From: Megalobrama amblycephala
Lineage: Eukaryota > Chordata > Actinopteri > Cypriniformes > Xenocyprididae
Direction of reading: 5' to 3'
Assembly (NCBI RefSeq): GCF_018812025.1
Contig: NC_063049.1
Span: 6,547,513-6,611,512 of the forward strand
DNA: 64,000 nt
Position numbers and translations under genes: made by a program. Positions within the stretch are counted from its first letter, which is position 1. Each line of letters begins with the position of its first letter. Shown here piece by piece: positions 21,389-33,000 of the stretch. The notes under the pieces are model-generated. The model saw only the letters and a list, made by a program, of their open reading frames with translations. It was not told the DNA's origin and searched no databases.

Positions 21389-24290
21389 ATGTGCCTTGTT
21401 TACCTGATGCTTTCATGAGTGATCAACCTACACTGTGTCATGTAGAGAATGTTACTTCCATGTCTTATTGGAACACTCCATTCATCCATCTTTATGGACG
21501 AGCTTTTGATGCCACTCTTGACACTGGTGCTTCTCTTTCTGCGGTGCAATCAGTGGTTATCCAGACTATTCCTGGGGGGACATAAAAGTAAAGCCATGGT
21601 CTGCACCTCCTATTCATCTTGCGGATGGGGCACCCTGTTGCCCACTGGGTGTCATTTGGTTGTCTTTGGGTTTTATGGGCCAGCGTTTCTATCATCGCTT
21701 TGCTGTTGTCCATAATCTATCTTCTCCTCTTATCTTGGGAATGGACTTTATGTTGAGGTCTTCAGTCACAATCCATGTTCCGTCCAGGTCAGTGGTGCTC
21801 GGTGATGAGCTGATGCCCCTTGAGGAGTTGGAGGGCATTGACTTAACTATGCCTGTCCCTAATTTGTCGTGCCTGGAGGTCAGTTTTTCTGCCCTGTCTG
21901 AAAAGGTTGAAGAAGCATCTCTAAATAACCAACAGAAAAACAAATTGACTGAATTGCTTGTCACCTTCAGTGGTTTGTTTGACGGACATTTGGGATGCAC
22001 CTCGCTAGTGGAGCATGAGATTGTCACAGGTGATGCAAAACCAGTTCACCTTGCCCCTTACCGCACTTCTCCTGTTAAAAGGGAACTCATTGAATCCCAA
22101 ATCAAGGAGATGTTGAATGAAGGAATAACTGAACCCGCTTCTGGTCCTTGGGCTGCCCCAGTCATAATCGTCCCAAAACATTCAGGAGAGCCAAGGTTCT
22201 GTGTTGATTATCACACACTCAATAAGCTCACAGTCAAAGACTCCTATCCACTCCCAAGGATTGATGAATCTCTCGACTTCCTGGCTAGAGGTACTTTCAT
22301 TTCCACCATTGACTTGGCCAGAGGCTACTGGCAGGTGGCGGTGGTGGAGAACCCAAAGCCGAATACTGCTTTCATTTCCCACTGCGGATTATATCAGTTT
22401 TGAGTTTTACTTTTTTGATTGTGCACTGCGCCTGCCACATTCCAGAGGCTTATGAACACAGTCCTCACTGGTCTCATCTATAAGCCTTGTGCCATCTACT
22501 TAGACGATATAGTGGTGGCGTCACCTACTTTTGAGCAGCACCTCTTTGACTTAAAAGATGTTCTTTCCAGACTGGAGTCTGCAGGATTGTCCATTAAGCT
22601 TGCAAAGTGCCAGTTCTGCAGGAGTGAGCTCACCTTTCTGGGTTATAGTGTCAACTCAAAAGGGATCCTGCCAAATGAGGAAAAAGTAAAGGCAGTGACG
22701 GATTTCAGAACCCCGACTAACACAAAACAAGTCAGACAGTTTCTGGGAATGACCAGCTATTATAGACGATATATCCATGATTACGCCCGCCATGCTGAGT
22801 CACTCTTTGCGTTGACCAGGATGGATGTTCCTTTTGTGTGGTCAAGCGAGTGTCAGACGGCCATGGATTTTCTCAAAGACAAGCTGACTCCTGCTCCTAT
22901 TTTAAGATTCCCAGACTTTTCTCTTCCTTTCTTTATCCACACGGATGCGTGTGACAGTGAACTTGGCGCCGCACTCATGCAAAGGGACAACAATGGCAGA
23001 GATGTTGTGGTGGCCTACGTGAGTCGTTCCCTACACTAGTCTCAAAGACCATATTCCACTCCAGAAAAAGAGTGCTTGGCCGTCATCTGGGCCCTTGAAC
23101 ACTTCAGGCTGTATATTGAAGGTCTTCATGTGACAATCTTTTCAGACCACAGCAGTTTGAGATGGAAACTGCAGTGCACCCTTGGGAATCCTCCCTGATT
23201 ATGCCATAATTGGGGGCCTTGACCTGCGTACTTTACCCCTTGTAATGTTTTCAGATCGGGAACACCTTAGGCAGCTGCACCTCAATGACCCAGTTACGGG
23301 GAAACTTCTGCGGATGTTAGAGGGAAAGGACGAGAGTAACGCTGAGGAGTTGTCTCAGTATGTGATCCAAGAAAGGAGTTTGATGGAATATTACCATGAT
23401 GACCCAATGGCTGGACACTTGGGGATGACGAAAACAATAGCAAGGCTGAAACTTTGATTTTACTGGCCGAAGATGTTGTCTGACACTAAGAAGTATGTCA
23501 CCTCCTGTATTGTCTGCCAGTTCACAAAACCTAGCCAGAGGAAACCTGCAGGGTTTATAATTCCCATCTGCCCACAAAAGCCACGGGAGTATACTGGGGT
23601 GGACTTTGTAGGGCCTTTACTGTGCACACCCAGCGGAAATGCATACATCCTAGTCTTTGTGGACTATTTTTCGAAATGGGTGGAAGTAAGTGCAGTGAGA
23701 GAAGCAACTGCCCAAGTTGCCGCCAGCAGGTTGCTAAGTGAGGTCTTTGCGCGTCATGGTGCGCCTACTTATCTGATCTCAGACAGAGGGTCCCCATTCA
23801 TAAGTGAACTCTTCAAGCATGTACTCACCACCTTGGGGTCGGAACACAGACTTACAACTGCATATCACCCCTAAACGAATGCAACGGAGAGGGTGAATCG
23901 TTCGCTGAAGACTGCCATCCGTGCTTACGTTGGTAACAAACACACTGCTTGGGATCGTTACCTGCCCCAATTTTGCTTTGCCTTGAGAACTGCACCACAC
24001 GGAAGCACTGGCCATAGCCCATCCATGTTGCTGTACGGATGAGAATTGAATACTCGTCTTGACATTATCACTCAGCCGAACTGTGATGGTACGGATGAAC
24101 CTGGTATTCCATACCCAGAAAGCTTGGAGTCATCAATCAGAGAAGCGCATGATCATGCTAGGTCTGTTTTAAGTGAAAGCCATGCCAAAAGGAAGTACTA
24201 TGAATACAGTTGCCCAGTAACAACCAGTGTTCATGATCTGTCAGGAAGTGTGGACAGTGTTGGTTGTTTTCCTGACCTACAAGTTGACTC
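21361..24290 (+). pseudogene. Gypsy pol: protease, RT, RNase H, integrase
   Basis: The protease has LDTGASLSA near 21520, then a frameshift, then LILGMDFM near 21735. RT begins near 22030 with CVDYHTLNKL and IDLARGYWQ. A short break near 22402-22440 precedes an intact YLDDIVVASP catalytic motif at about 22498. RNase H has HTDACDSELGAAL near 22940, a TAG at 23037, EKECLAVIWALEHF and a TGA near 23198. Integrase has the zinc-domain HDDPMAGHLG, a stop at 23456, CIVCQF, GVDFVGPL, ISDRGSPFIS and LTTAYHP. That is followed by a TAA just before TNATERVNR, and another stop near 24040. Gene order and motifs place it in Ty3/Gypsy; stops and frameshifts make it inactive. Confidence 0.9.
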
Positions 24291-24830
24291 TGGAACTTAG
24301 AATGATGACTTGACTGTTGATGATAATGATCTTGACAGACACCACTATGAATTAAGACCTCGACGTGCACCAAGAATCACCTCAGACTGGTCGACTAACA
24401 GGTGAACGAATGTGTACCACACCGACAAACTTGATCTTAAATAGTGTGTTGATGTGAATGTGGGTTCATATGTTTTGTTTGACACTGTGAAGTGCTAAAG
24501 TTTTACCACCTTCTGTGAAAAAGAAAAGAGACGTAGCATAAAGGATCAGTCTGTTGACACGTTATTTGTTATAGCGTTGAACGAAAAGAAAAATTTAAAA
24601 AAGGAATGTCCCGTATTTTGTCTATGGTTGGTTATAAGCTGTTTTCATTTATTTGAAATATGCTGCTGCAGACTATGTATTTTGGTCCATCTGTACTGTC
24701 ATGTATGCCAGTGTATGCCTTAATACATACTCCTGTATGGTTCTGGAATTTTGACAACTTTTCATGTGTGGGGTTGTTCAAAGTGATGTTGTACTCAGTT
24801 GTGCACAGCTGAGGCCAGCCTTTACCTTCC

Positions 24831-25271
24831 TGGGGGGATCTGTAACGGCCACCTGAATTGTTAAATACTGTTCAAGACATTAATGTTGATGTGCCTTTAA
24901 GATCTTTACTTCTTCTATGGCGTACGTTGTAGTGTGCACGCTGTTCTCATGTGAGCGCGCACGCATAGAGTTGATAGAGAATGCTCGTGTGACGAGAGAG
25001 ATGACTGCTCTACTGCTGACTGATGTTGTAATAATTTGTGTAATGGTGTAATAATTTTACTTTTCCACTTTGATTCGTAGCGTTTATCAGAGTGCTTTCT
25101 TTTTCCTGTTTATACTCGCTCTTTTGCATGTATGTGAAGAGTGTGCTTATTGAGCGAACCATCTATAAAGGCTCGTGGGACAACCAGTTCATTTGCCTCG
25201 GGTTTTTCTTCTCGCCTCCTGTTTTCTATTTTTCATCTGGGCAGACTTCAATCCCTCTGGTAGATGTTACA
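24831..25271 (+). repeat. Polypurine tract and 3' LTR of the Gypsy element
   Basis: A GGGGGGATC purine-rich stretch abuts TGTAACGG at 24841. The LTR is 431 bp and ends GTTACA at 25271. It carries a TCTATAAAG box near 25165. This copy lacks the insertion found in the 5' LTR and so serves as the intact reference. Confidence 0.9.
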
Positions 25272-25838
25272 GTATGTCTAAAGAAACATTGAAATGTCAG
25301 GTTTTAAGTAATGTGAGTCAAATCGAAAACAAATATTCTCTGTTTATATAATCTGTATTAAATTGAGATATGAACTTCCTCCAGGTTTCTTAGATGTTTT
25401 CTTAGATGTGTCATCCAGGTAAACTGAAATGTTTCATGTTCTGCAGGATTCCCTCCATGGTGCGTTGGAAAATGGCTGGACGCAGGCATGTGCCCCTGCC
25501 CTTTTTCTTCCTCGAGAGAAAGTGCCCTTTTTTCTATTATAGCATTATAAAAATCATAATATAGCATTACATAATGCTATTCTTTAATCTACATGAATAA
25601 AAGTTTAAACCCTCGCTGTCTTTGCATGTTTGATGTCCACATGTTTGATCGTGCTGTGCTGTGCTGTCTAACAACAAAAAATCAGCAGGCTTTTGGTGCC
25701 CTCTGCAGGCATAATATATAATGTATTTATAACATTTCAGGAGAAAAAAAAAAAAAAAACTCTTGATGTGTTTGTAAGGGTGGGACTCCTACAGGGGTTC
25801 AGACTGTAAGGTTTGCCGAGCGACTGAAGAAACTTTAT
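25272..25838. repeat. Interspersed repeat flank, no gene
   Basis: Bases 25272-25350 match the complement of about 775-860 and are the right half of the repeat into which the Gypsy element integrated. The rest is AT-rich DNA with a short CTGTG run near 25655 and an A-run at 25743. No coding sequence is supported. Confidence 0.5.
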
Positions 25839-26036
25839 CAGTAAGATGTTAGAAAACTGTACATTTCTTGTCTATTACCACCCACTGCAACTTATACCAA
25901 CGACGGAAATAAGCGCAGTTATAATAGCAAAATATGTGGGAGAGCGTTGCTATAGTGTGACAATATTGTACTGCAATAGGGAGCACATTAATGTTAATAC
26001 TAAATCAAAACTAGTTAGCACATCATTTGTAATAGA
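25839..26036 (+). repeat. Inverted-repeat arm, left
   Basis: About 198 bp that reappear in reverse complement at 28856-29049. The open frames translated from both arms are identical over about 62 residues, so the arms are essentially unchanged. The frame itself has no recognisable domain and is best read as part of a repeat. Confidence 0.85.
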
Positions 26037-26989
26037 AAGGGTTTAATGACAATATCTGATTAAGGTTACACTTAAAATAATTACAAAATAGATGTATGAG
26101 ATGATAAAATCATATACCATTAATTGTACACAGCATGTATGAAAAAAGTTACCTGAGAGAGAAAGAGAAATAGAGAGAGAGAGAGAGAGAGAGAGGGCAA
26201 GGGAGTGCCCGAGATCCAAGGAAGAAGAGCATAGAAAAGAGACCAGAGCAACAGTTAAAATCTTCTTTTATCCCTTCCTTGACCATGTGACTTAAACCCA
26301 AATGTGAGACATTCAAACTGACCAATCAGAAGATTAAAACTTCCCCCCACTGTACTAAAGGTGTGACCATTTGTAGACCCCCGATGTACACACATCTTGG
26401 CCTACAGGCCTTGATCACTATCACCTTTGTGCCTCCCAAATGGCCCTTGGCAAGAGAGAGGGGTGTGAAACAGTAAAGCAAATGTCTTTGTTCATTTTAA
26501 AATATCTTTGGATATTTTCAATTCTTACAGGGACATAGTTTCACTAATAATTGTTTATTTTGCACAAATTGATAAATCGTTTTAATTCTTTTGGTGTTAC
26601 TGAAATGCTTCTTTCATGTAGTGGACAATTTTAAGATTTTGGTTTATTTTTGATTCCATGTCTTCTTTTACTCTTAAATAGCCAATTAAATTTCACATAT
26701 TGGTGAACATACATAGGCTACCTGAAAGAAATGCATGGGATTCATGTAGGGCTTTTTTCTTTTTCGCTTATCATCGCCAGGCATACAGCTGTTCAGGGAG
26801 GGCATCTGAACTCGACAAAGCCGACCTGATATATATTTTTTTTTATCCAGTAAATATTTATTTTTATTAATTTCTTTGGCAGAGAAGCTGTGCACAAACA
26901 GGAATATATTATTCATTTATTTATAAAAAAAAGCATCCCAGAAAAAAGATATTTTTGGAGCACCAAAAAACAAAATAACGACTTATTTA
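26037..26989. other. No gene seen; short (GA)n
   Basis: A GA-rich run lies near 26157-26195. The remainder is AT-rich. From about 26935 the sequence enters an outer repeat (ATTTTTGGAGCACC) that mirrors GGCGCTCCAAAAATAT at 27208-27225. Confidence 0.4.
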
Positions 26990-27177
26990 GTGATGGCCGA
27001 TTTCAATACACTGTTTCAGAAAGCATCGGATCATAAATGAATCTTTTGTGTCGAATCATGATTCGGATCACGTGTCAAACTGCCAATGGCTGAAATCACG
27101 TGACTTTGGCGCTCCGAACAGCAGATTCGACACACTGATTTATTTGTGCTCCGAAGCTTCCTGAAATCGGCCATCAC
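26990..27177. mobile_element. Small MITE, TTA duplication, nested in a palindromic repeat
   Basis: The ends are GTGATGGCCGATTTCA and its complement TGAAATCGGCCATCAC, flanked by TTA (26987-26989, 27178-27180). The outer sequences GACTTATTTA and AAGTTGTTGTTTTTTTAG are themselves inverted, so this MITE sits in the loop of an older foldback that runs on to about 27478 and ends CCCTTTAA. Confidence 0.7.
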
Positions 27178-27479
27178 TTACTTAAGTTGTTGTTTTTTTA
27201 GTTTTTTTGGCGCTCCAAAAATATTCTCGTCGCTTTATAATATTAATATTAAACCACTGTACTCACATGAACCGATTTAAATATGTTTTTAGTACTTTAA
27301 TGGATCTTGAGAGAGGAAGTGTCCATTGCTCCCTATGGAGGCCTCACGGAGCCATCGGATTTCAACTAAAATATCTTAATTTGTGTTATGAAGATTAACG
27401 AAGGTCTTACGGGTGTGGAATGGCATGAGGGTAAGTAATAAATGACATAATTTTCATTTTGGGGTGAAATAACCCTTTA

Positions 27480-29150
27480 AGTCTATGGGATTTGTCGCCA
27501 GATTTTTCGCCTGCCAGATGAACATCATACACCCGATCACTTAGAAAAGTCATAGCACACCATTCCTCAATAATCCGCAAGATTTGACACCTCATTCGTG
27601 GGTCTATGACAAACAGTGCAGGATGAGTTATGCGCCAAAGTTTTTTGTGGAAGAAGAATAATAACTAGAATGTACATTTCCTGAAGAAAATGTGAATGGT
27701 GCTTGCAGTGGCAAAATTCGCCACTCAGTTGCTAGGGTGTTTCTAGGCAGTTGCTAAAGTGTTCTGCGTGGTTGCTTGGAGGTTGCTAGGGTGTTCTGGG
27801 TGGTTGCTAGCCAGTTGCTAAGGTACTTGGGTTGGTTTGCTAAGGTGTTGCTAGGCGGTTGCTAGGGTGTTCTGGGTGGTTGCTAGGTGGTTGCTATGGT
27901 AACATGGGTGGTTGCTATGGTGTTACTAGGTGGTTGGTACTTATCACAGATAGTTCCTATGGAGTTTCTATAGAGTTCTTAGCATGCTCTCAGCCCACTT
28001 TAGCACTTAGCTAATCAGTATTAGCATGTAGCTATTCACTGATAGCATGTGTAGTATGTTGGAAGTCCAGATTGCTAGAATGAGTCAAAAGAGCCAACCC
28101 CCATGTCTCTACGATGCTCTGATGCAGAGATATAGGTCTTGCTAAACGGTTGCTAGGGTACTCTGTTTGGTTGCTAGAGAGTGGTTTGGCAGCTGCCAAT
28201 AATGATACTCCAAAGGCTGCTTGCCAGTATGAATGATATAAACCAACCCCCATGCCTCTATGATATTCAGATTTGAAGAAATCTCTCTATGCTTTGGGTT
28301 GCTAGGGTGCTCTAAATGGTTGCTAGGGCGTAACTATGAAGTGTTGAAGGTGATTTGTGATTGGTCGTTTTCTGCCCCAAGTCAAATGACCCCACCCTCA
28401 TGTTTCTATGACTTCTATCCAAAGATATTCCTTTAATCTTTTACAATGGAAGTCTATGGAACTTGTTGCTATGGTTGCTAGGGCGTGGCTTGATAGCTTC
28501 ACAATGATCCTGAGAGACTGATTGGTTGCCTGAGTAAAATGAGCCCACCCCCTTGTCTCTATGACATTGTGATCCAGAGTTATGTTCAATACAATATCCC
28601 TATGTAATTTCCCATAGTAGGAAAAACGCACTGGTTCATGGGCACGGCTTCACCATAGTATGTCTATGGGGAAATTTGGGCAGCTCTTGCGCCCCAGGGG
28701 TACAACTTACACCCCATTTTGAGGTATGGTCTGACAGAGCCTGTCAGCCTCTTCAAACGTGGTGACCCACATGTTTCTACGAAATTCTCGTTAGGAGCTA
28801 TGATTCGAGCTATGAAAGTTTGTTGCAATGCAAAGTCTATGGGATTTTTTGGCTATTACAAATGATGTGCTAACTAGTTTTGATTTAGTATTAACATTAA
28901 TGTGCTCCCTATTGCAGTACAATATTGTCACACTATAGCAACGCTCTCCCACATATTTTGCTATTATAACTGCGCTTATTTCCGTCGTTGGTATAAGTTG
29001 CAGTGGGTGGTAATAGACAAGAAATGTACAGTTTTCTAACATCTTACTGATTGATTTGACACCTCATTCATGGGTCTGTGACAAAATCTGCGGGAGGAGT
29101 AGAATTTTGTGTGGAAGAAGAAGAATAATAAGTATGCAGGATAATAAGAA
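27480..29150. repeat. Fish repeat with GTTGCTAGG minisatellite
   Basis: The element contains two copies of a module with GATTTGACACCTCATTC and GTGGAAGAAGAA (27583-27665 and 29050-29130). Between them is a degenerate minisatellite of about 20-24 bp units, GTTGCTAGGGTGTTCTGGGTG and variants, densest at 27725-27945 and again at 28140-28330. No coding region is supported. The right inverted-repeat arm (28856-29049) lies inside it. Confidence 0.75.
28856..29049 (-). repeat. Inverted-repeat arm, right
   Basis: This is the reverse complement of 25839-26036, separated from it by 2.8 kb. It lies inside the GTTGCTAGG repeat, whereas the left arm lies outside any other part of that repeat. The left arm may therefore be a fragment copied or inverted from here. 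Confidence 0.85.
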
Positions 29151-29226
29151 TGGATGCTTTGCCTTTGGCAAGCACCATTAAAAATGAAAAAAGTAGGAAT
29201 GTTAATTGATGCATGCAATATTTTAC

Positions 29227-29305
29227 CTGAAATGAAATGAGTTGTTGGTGTGGATGTCTGATTGCTGTCTGATATGTGAGCTTGCTGCATGTGAACTTGC
29301 TTTAA
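29227..29305 (-). pseudogene. Relic 5' UTR exon of a third MS4A-like gene
   Basis: Read on the minus strand, the segment ends AACAACTCATTTCATTTCAG and is followed by a GTAAAATATT donor. It aligns with the noncoding first exon of gene B (ending at 39045). To its left, where coding exons should follow, there is only the GTTGCTAGG repeat and other mobile DNA. No exon 2-like sequence was found, so this copy looks beheaded. Confidence 0.55.
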
Positions 29306-29329
29306 CTTGCTTTACAAAAAAAAAATCTG

Positions 29330-29885
29330 TCATTAAAAGTACCAGCAGACATGTCTGTGTTCAAATCAGACACACACATACGCACAAACTAGTTTTTATA
29401 TAATTATGCACACTTTCCATAGACAATGTAAGATAAGAACACCATATTATGTACCCTAACCACAACCCTCACTGAAAACATTCTGCATTTTTTTTAGACA
29501 AATGAACGTCCTAGTTTCACACCAATGAGGTGCCAGGCAGTTCACCATTGTGGTTGCTTTATATTTCCTTTCCATTCTGCACCTACAGCTGTACCTTTAC
29601 TCTTGTCAGTGGTACATATAGATTGATTTATCTCGAACATAAGCATACTGCAGTAATGTAATACGTGTACACTCTAGAAGATTTAGTTTGCACTGCACAA
29701 TCATACTATAACATAAATAATATTGTCTGCCATAGTTATGGTTGCCACAACACAGCTACCAAAACCATTGACTTGGTTTAGTGAAGCATTGCTCAGTAGA
29801 AACAGGTGGTTTTACAGATACTGAGAGACCAGATGCAGAGAATTAATTGACCACAAACATTTACCAACATCATGCACAGTGACAG
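29330..29885. repeat. MS4A-flank block, copy 2
   Basis: It shares with 62600-62890 the run from ACCAGCAGACATGTC through CACCAATGAGGTGCCAGGCAG, and with 39300-39440 the later part. Bases 29755-29870 resemble 7575-7670. It lies just upstream of the relic exon at 29227, in the position the 39.3-kb copy holds relative to gene B. Confidence 0.7.
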
Positions 29886-29889
29886 CTTG

Positions 29890-29895
29890 TTTATT
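29890..29895 (-). terminator. Poly(A) signal for MS4A gene B
   Basis: AATAAA on the minus strand, about 150 bases past the stop at 30045. This supports the short last exon proposed for gene B. Confidence 0.55.
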
Positions 29896-30044
29896 AAACT
29901 GGTTTCAATTTTAGGTCAAAGCAAAAAAAAAAAAAAAAAAGTGCATGACTTCGTACTTCGTATCAACAATCAAATTGTTTGATGTACTTTAATGTGATAT
30001 TAATTTCTTGCAACCTTTAAACAGTAAGATCTTCTCACTGTGAC

Positions 30045-33000
30045 TCAGTATCCCTGTGAAGAAACAGACAAGATATATTAGTACACTAGAGATTAACAAG
30101 ATCCACACACCATGACGACTGTTTTATAGGCTATACTGTGATGAACAATAGGAGAAATGCCTACCCACCCACTTCAACAGTTCAGCAGAAGGAAAAGTTT
30201 ACAATGAAGCATGTTGATTTTTGTACATTAGTTTTTTTCTTCTTCTATGTAGCATAACTACATCTCAACAATATAAGACTAAAGACAGTTTACTGAAAAC
30301 TGAAAAACTTTAAATTTGTAGTAGACTGTTTTAGATTCAGGAGATTAAGGTTAAAGGCAGTTTACAATAGAGCATATTCTGGTCACTTTATATTTCCTTC
30401 ACATTCTGCTAGCTTGTTTAGTGGAGTGATATCATTCTCTAAAAACTTTGACTCCAGCAGAAATGTATATCTAGATAAAAAGAAGTATTGGTTGTTGGGA
30501 TGAAACTGACTGACACCAGCTGGTTAAAGCAATTATATCATCACCACTAAATCATTACCTGGTTTAGTGCCACATTGACCACTGTAGAGTCTCTGTCGCA
30601 GGTGGCTTTGCAGGCAAAGCCTGAGATACAGATGGAGATGATGAACTGAAGGATGGATAACACCATCATTATTCCAATGATCCCCCAACCATATCTCTAA
30701 AAAGACAGAGCCATATATGAAAGCAGTTCCACAAACAACATCCCAGCAATTGTATAAAGTGAGTTTATAAAAGTTACATTACACTATAAGCAGATATCAT
30801 TCTGATGATCAGGGTATGTCTCAAAAAGCAGGATGTATATCAAGCTAAAATTCTGTCATCATTTATTCACCCTCTTGTCATTCTTAAACCTGCAGGATAT
30901 TTTTAAAGATATTTTGAAGACTGCTTTAATGCAGTCACAATGAATGATAACTGGAGCTTTCACACTTCAGAAAGACAAAAAGCACCATAAAAGCATAATA
31001 ACTGGTACATACAACTAGTTCACTATCCTCCAAGTCTTCTGAAATCTGATTGTCAGGGTTTATCTGTATTTGTTTTGGTTTTGGGTGATTACCTATTAAG
31101 TTATCGTATCGATTATAAAGTATTGCTACTGACCTATAAGGCTCTAAATGGTTTAGCTCCTGTTTATTTAACCGATCTTCTATCGCCCTACAATGCTTCA
31201 CACTCTTTAAGATCACAAAACTCTGGGCTTCTGGTTGTACCTAGGATATCTAAGTCCAGTAAAGGAGGGAGAGCGTTTTCACATTTGGCTCCGAAACTCT
31301 GGAATAGCCTTCCTGATAATGTTCGGGGCTCAGACTCGCTCACCCAGTTTAAATCTAGATTAAAGACGCATCTCTTTAGCCAAGCATTCACATAATGCAT
31401 CTCATTTCCTTGTACTCCAGTTATATCAGATCAATGGCACATGACTGTCTTTGCTTAATATTATGAAGAGCAGCTATGCTAATTGTCCTCCATTTGCTTT
31501 TCTGATTTATCTCAGGATGCCCATCCCGAGGTGACTAGAGAGTACATCAGATGCTTCAACATATGTAAAGAGACGCCGCCAACCCCTGCAAGGACGCAAA
31601 CTCTGGATCGACACGCACCATTCCAAATTTTTCTATATATCCTAATCATTGTTAACATGTATTCATTACTTCCATGAACTCATTGTTTCTACCTCAAATT
31701 ATTACATTGTTAGCTAACTGTGTGATTTGTACATGTACATTTCTGAAATGACATCATTTGGAGTCACCTCTGATAACAGATTACTCTAAATTGTAATATT
31801 GACATACATTTTCTGTAAAGCAGCTTTGAAACGATATGTATTGTGAAACGTGCTATTCAAATAAATTTGAATTGAACTGTGTTTAGTTCAGTTTCCTTAG
31901 TTTCTGTTAGTTATTCTGTTAGTATCTTGGTTATTCATTGTTTGATCATAATTTGCACCTGATGTTCATTTGTTTAAGTTTGTATTTAAGTCTGTGTTTT
32001 TAAGCCCTGTGTTTCTTAATGTTCACAGTCAGTTCTCGTTGTGTGTATAGCGGTTGTCACGTCTCCTAGAGTTCTGAGAGTTATGAGTTTTTAAAAATTG
32101 TGTTTTTTTTTATAAAGTTCCTTTCTAAGATCCTTTCTCATGTCTAATTCAACTAAACGTGACACTGATAGCTTTGTGTGGGGAACAAACTGAAGTTTAT
32201 GGATGTCAAGATTTTCAGTGATTAATGACTTGAAAGTAAATTATGACAGAATTTTCATTTTTTGGGTGAGCTTTTAAATATAGCAATTAATAGCTTAAAC
32301 TAATTAATGAACATTAAAACAAGATATCAGACATTGTACATTTAGTACCTCAAAATATATACAGATGTAATTTTCAGAGTAATTTTCAGAGTAACTAAGA
32401 GAATAGTAGCAACTTTGATATGGCATTGGATGGATTCCTATCTGTATGCCCATCAGAAGAACGGCTATCGCTGAAGTTATGGCACTGATCACATTCATTC
32501 CAAGAGAGGCTTTCACCTACAGGGAGAAAAACTTTTGAGTGAAAGGAATAGTAATGATGAACACTTGTCCTAAACTCTGTTTTTAACAATCTAAAGTAAT
32601 AAGGAGTCAGATATCTTGATCTGTGATTGGTAAAAGGATGAATGTCTCAGTTTGTTGCTCACTGGCTGCAATTGTACTAGAATGCCTTTCTAGCATTTTA
32701 TATTAAGTGTCAAGGCCTTTGCACACTGAGTCCGAAATTTTTCGTATTCGTGATCCTAAAAATTCGTCACGCACAGAGACCTTTCACACTGGATGCAAAA
32801 CAAATAAAATTAAGTCTTCAAGCAGTGAGCACGATTTAGTTGTCCTCTCTCTTCTTAAAAAGAGAAAAAGAAAGAGGAAATTTTGGGTCCATCCAATCCC
32901 GAAGTTGCATAGAGAAAAGGGAGAGTTCACCTCATCAAGGAGCTGCGTGATTATCCCGAGCGTTTCAAAGTTTACTTCAGGATATCTTTGGCTCATGCTT

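Larger units (their letters stand above)
16598..25271 (+). mobile_element. Near-complete Ty3/Gypsy retrotransposon with both LTRs
   Basis: The element is bounded by LTRs starting TGTAACGG and ending GTTACA. It has a primer-binding site after the 5' LTR, gag, pol in the order protease-RT-RNase H-integrase (the Ty3/Gypsy order), and a purine-rich stretch before the 3' LTR. No env frame is seen. The flanks ATAT and GTAT suggest a 4-bp duplication with one change. It is dead: several stops and frameshifts interrupt pol, and gag is split. It hosts two later insertions, a solo LTR in its 5' LTR and a hAT-like element in gag. Confidence 0.9.

Noticed and set aside
16598..25271. Endogenous retrovirus
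   Set aside because: The domain order and motifs are Ty3/Gypsy and no env frame lies between integrase and the 3' LTR.
27583..29130. CRISPR-like array suggested by the recurring GTTGCTAGG units
   Set aside because: Units vary in length and sequence without unique spacers of fixed size; this is a minisatellite in a eukaryotic repeat.
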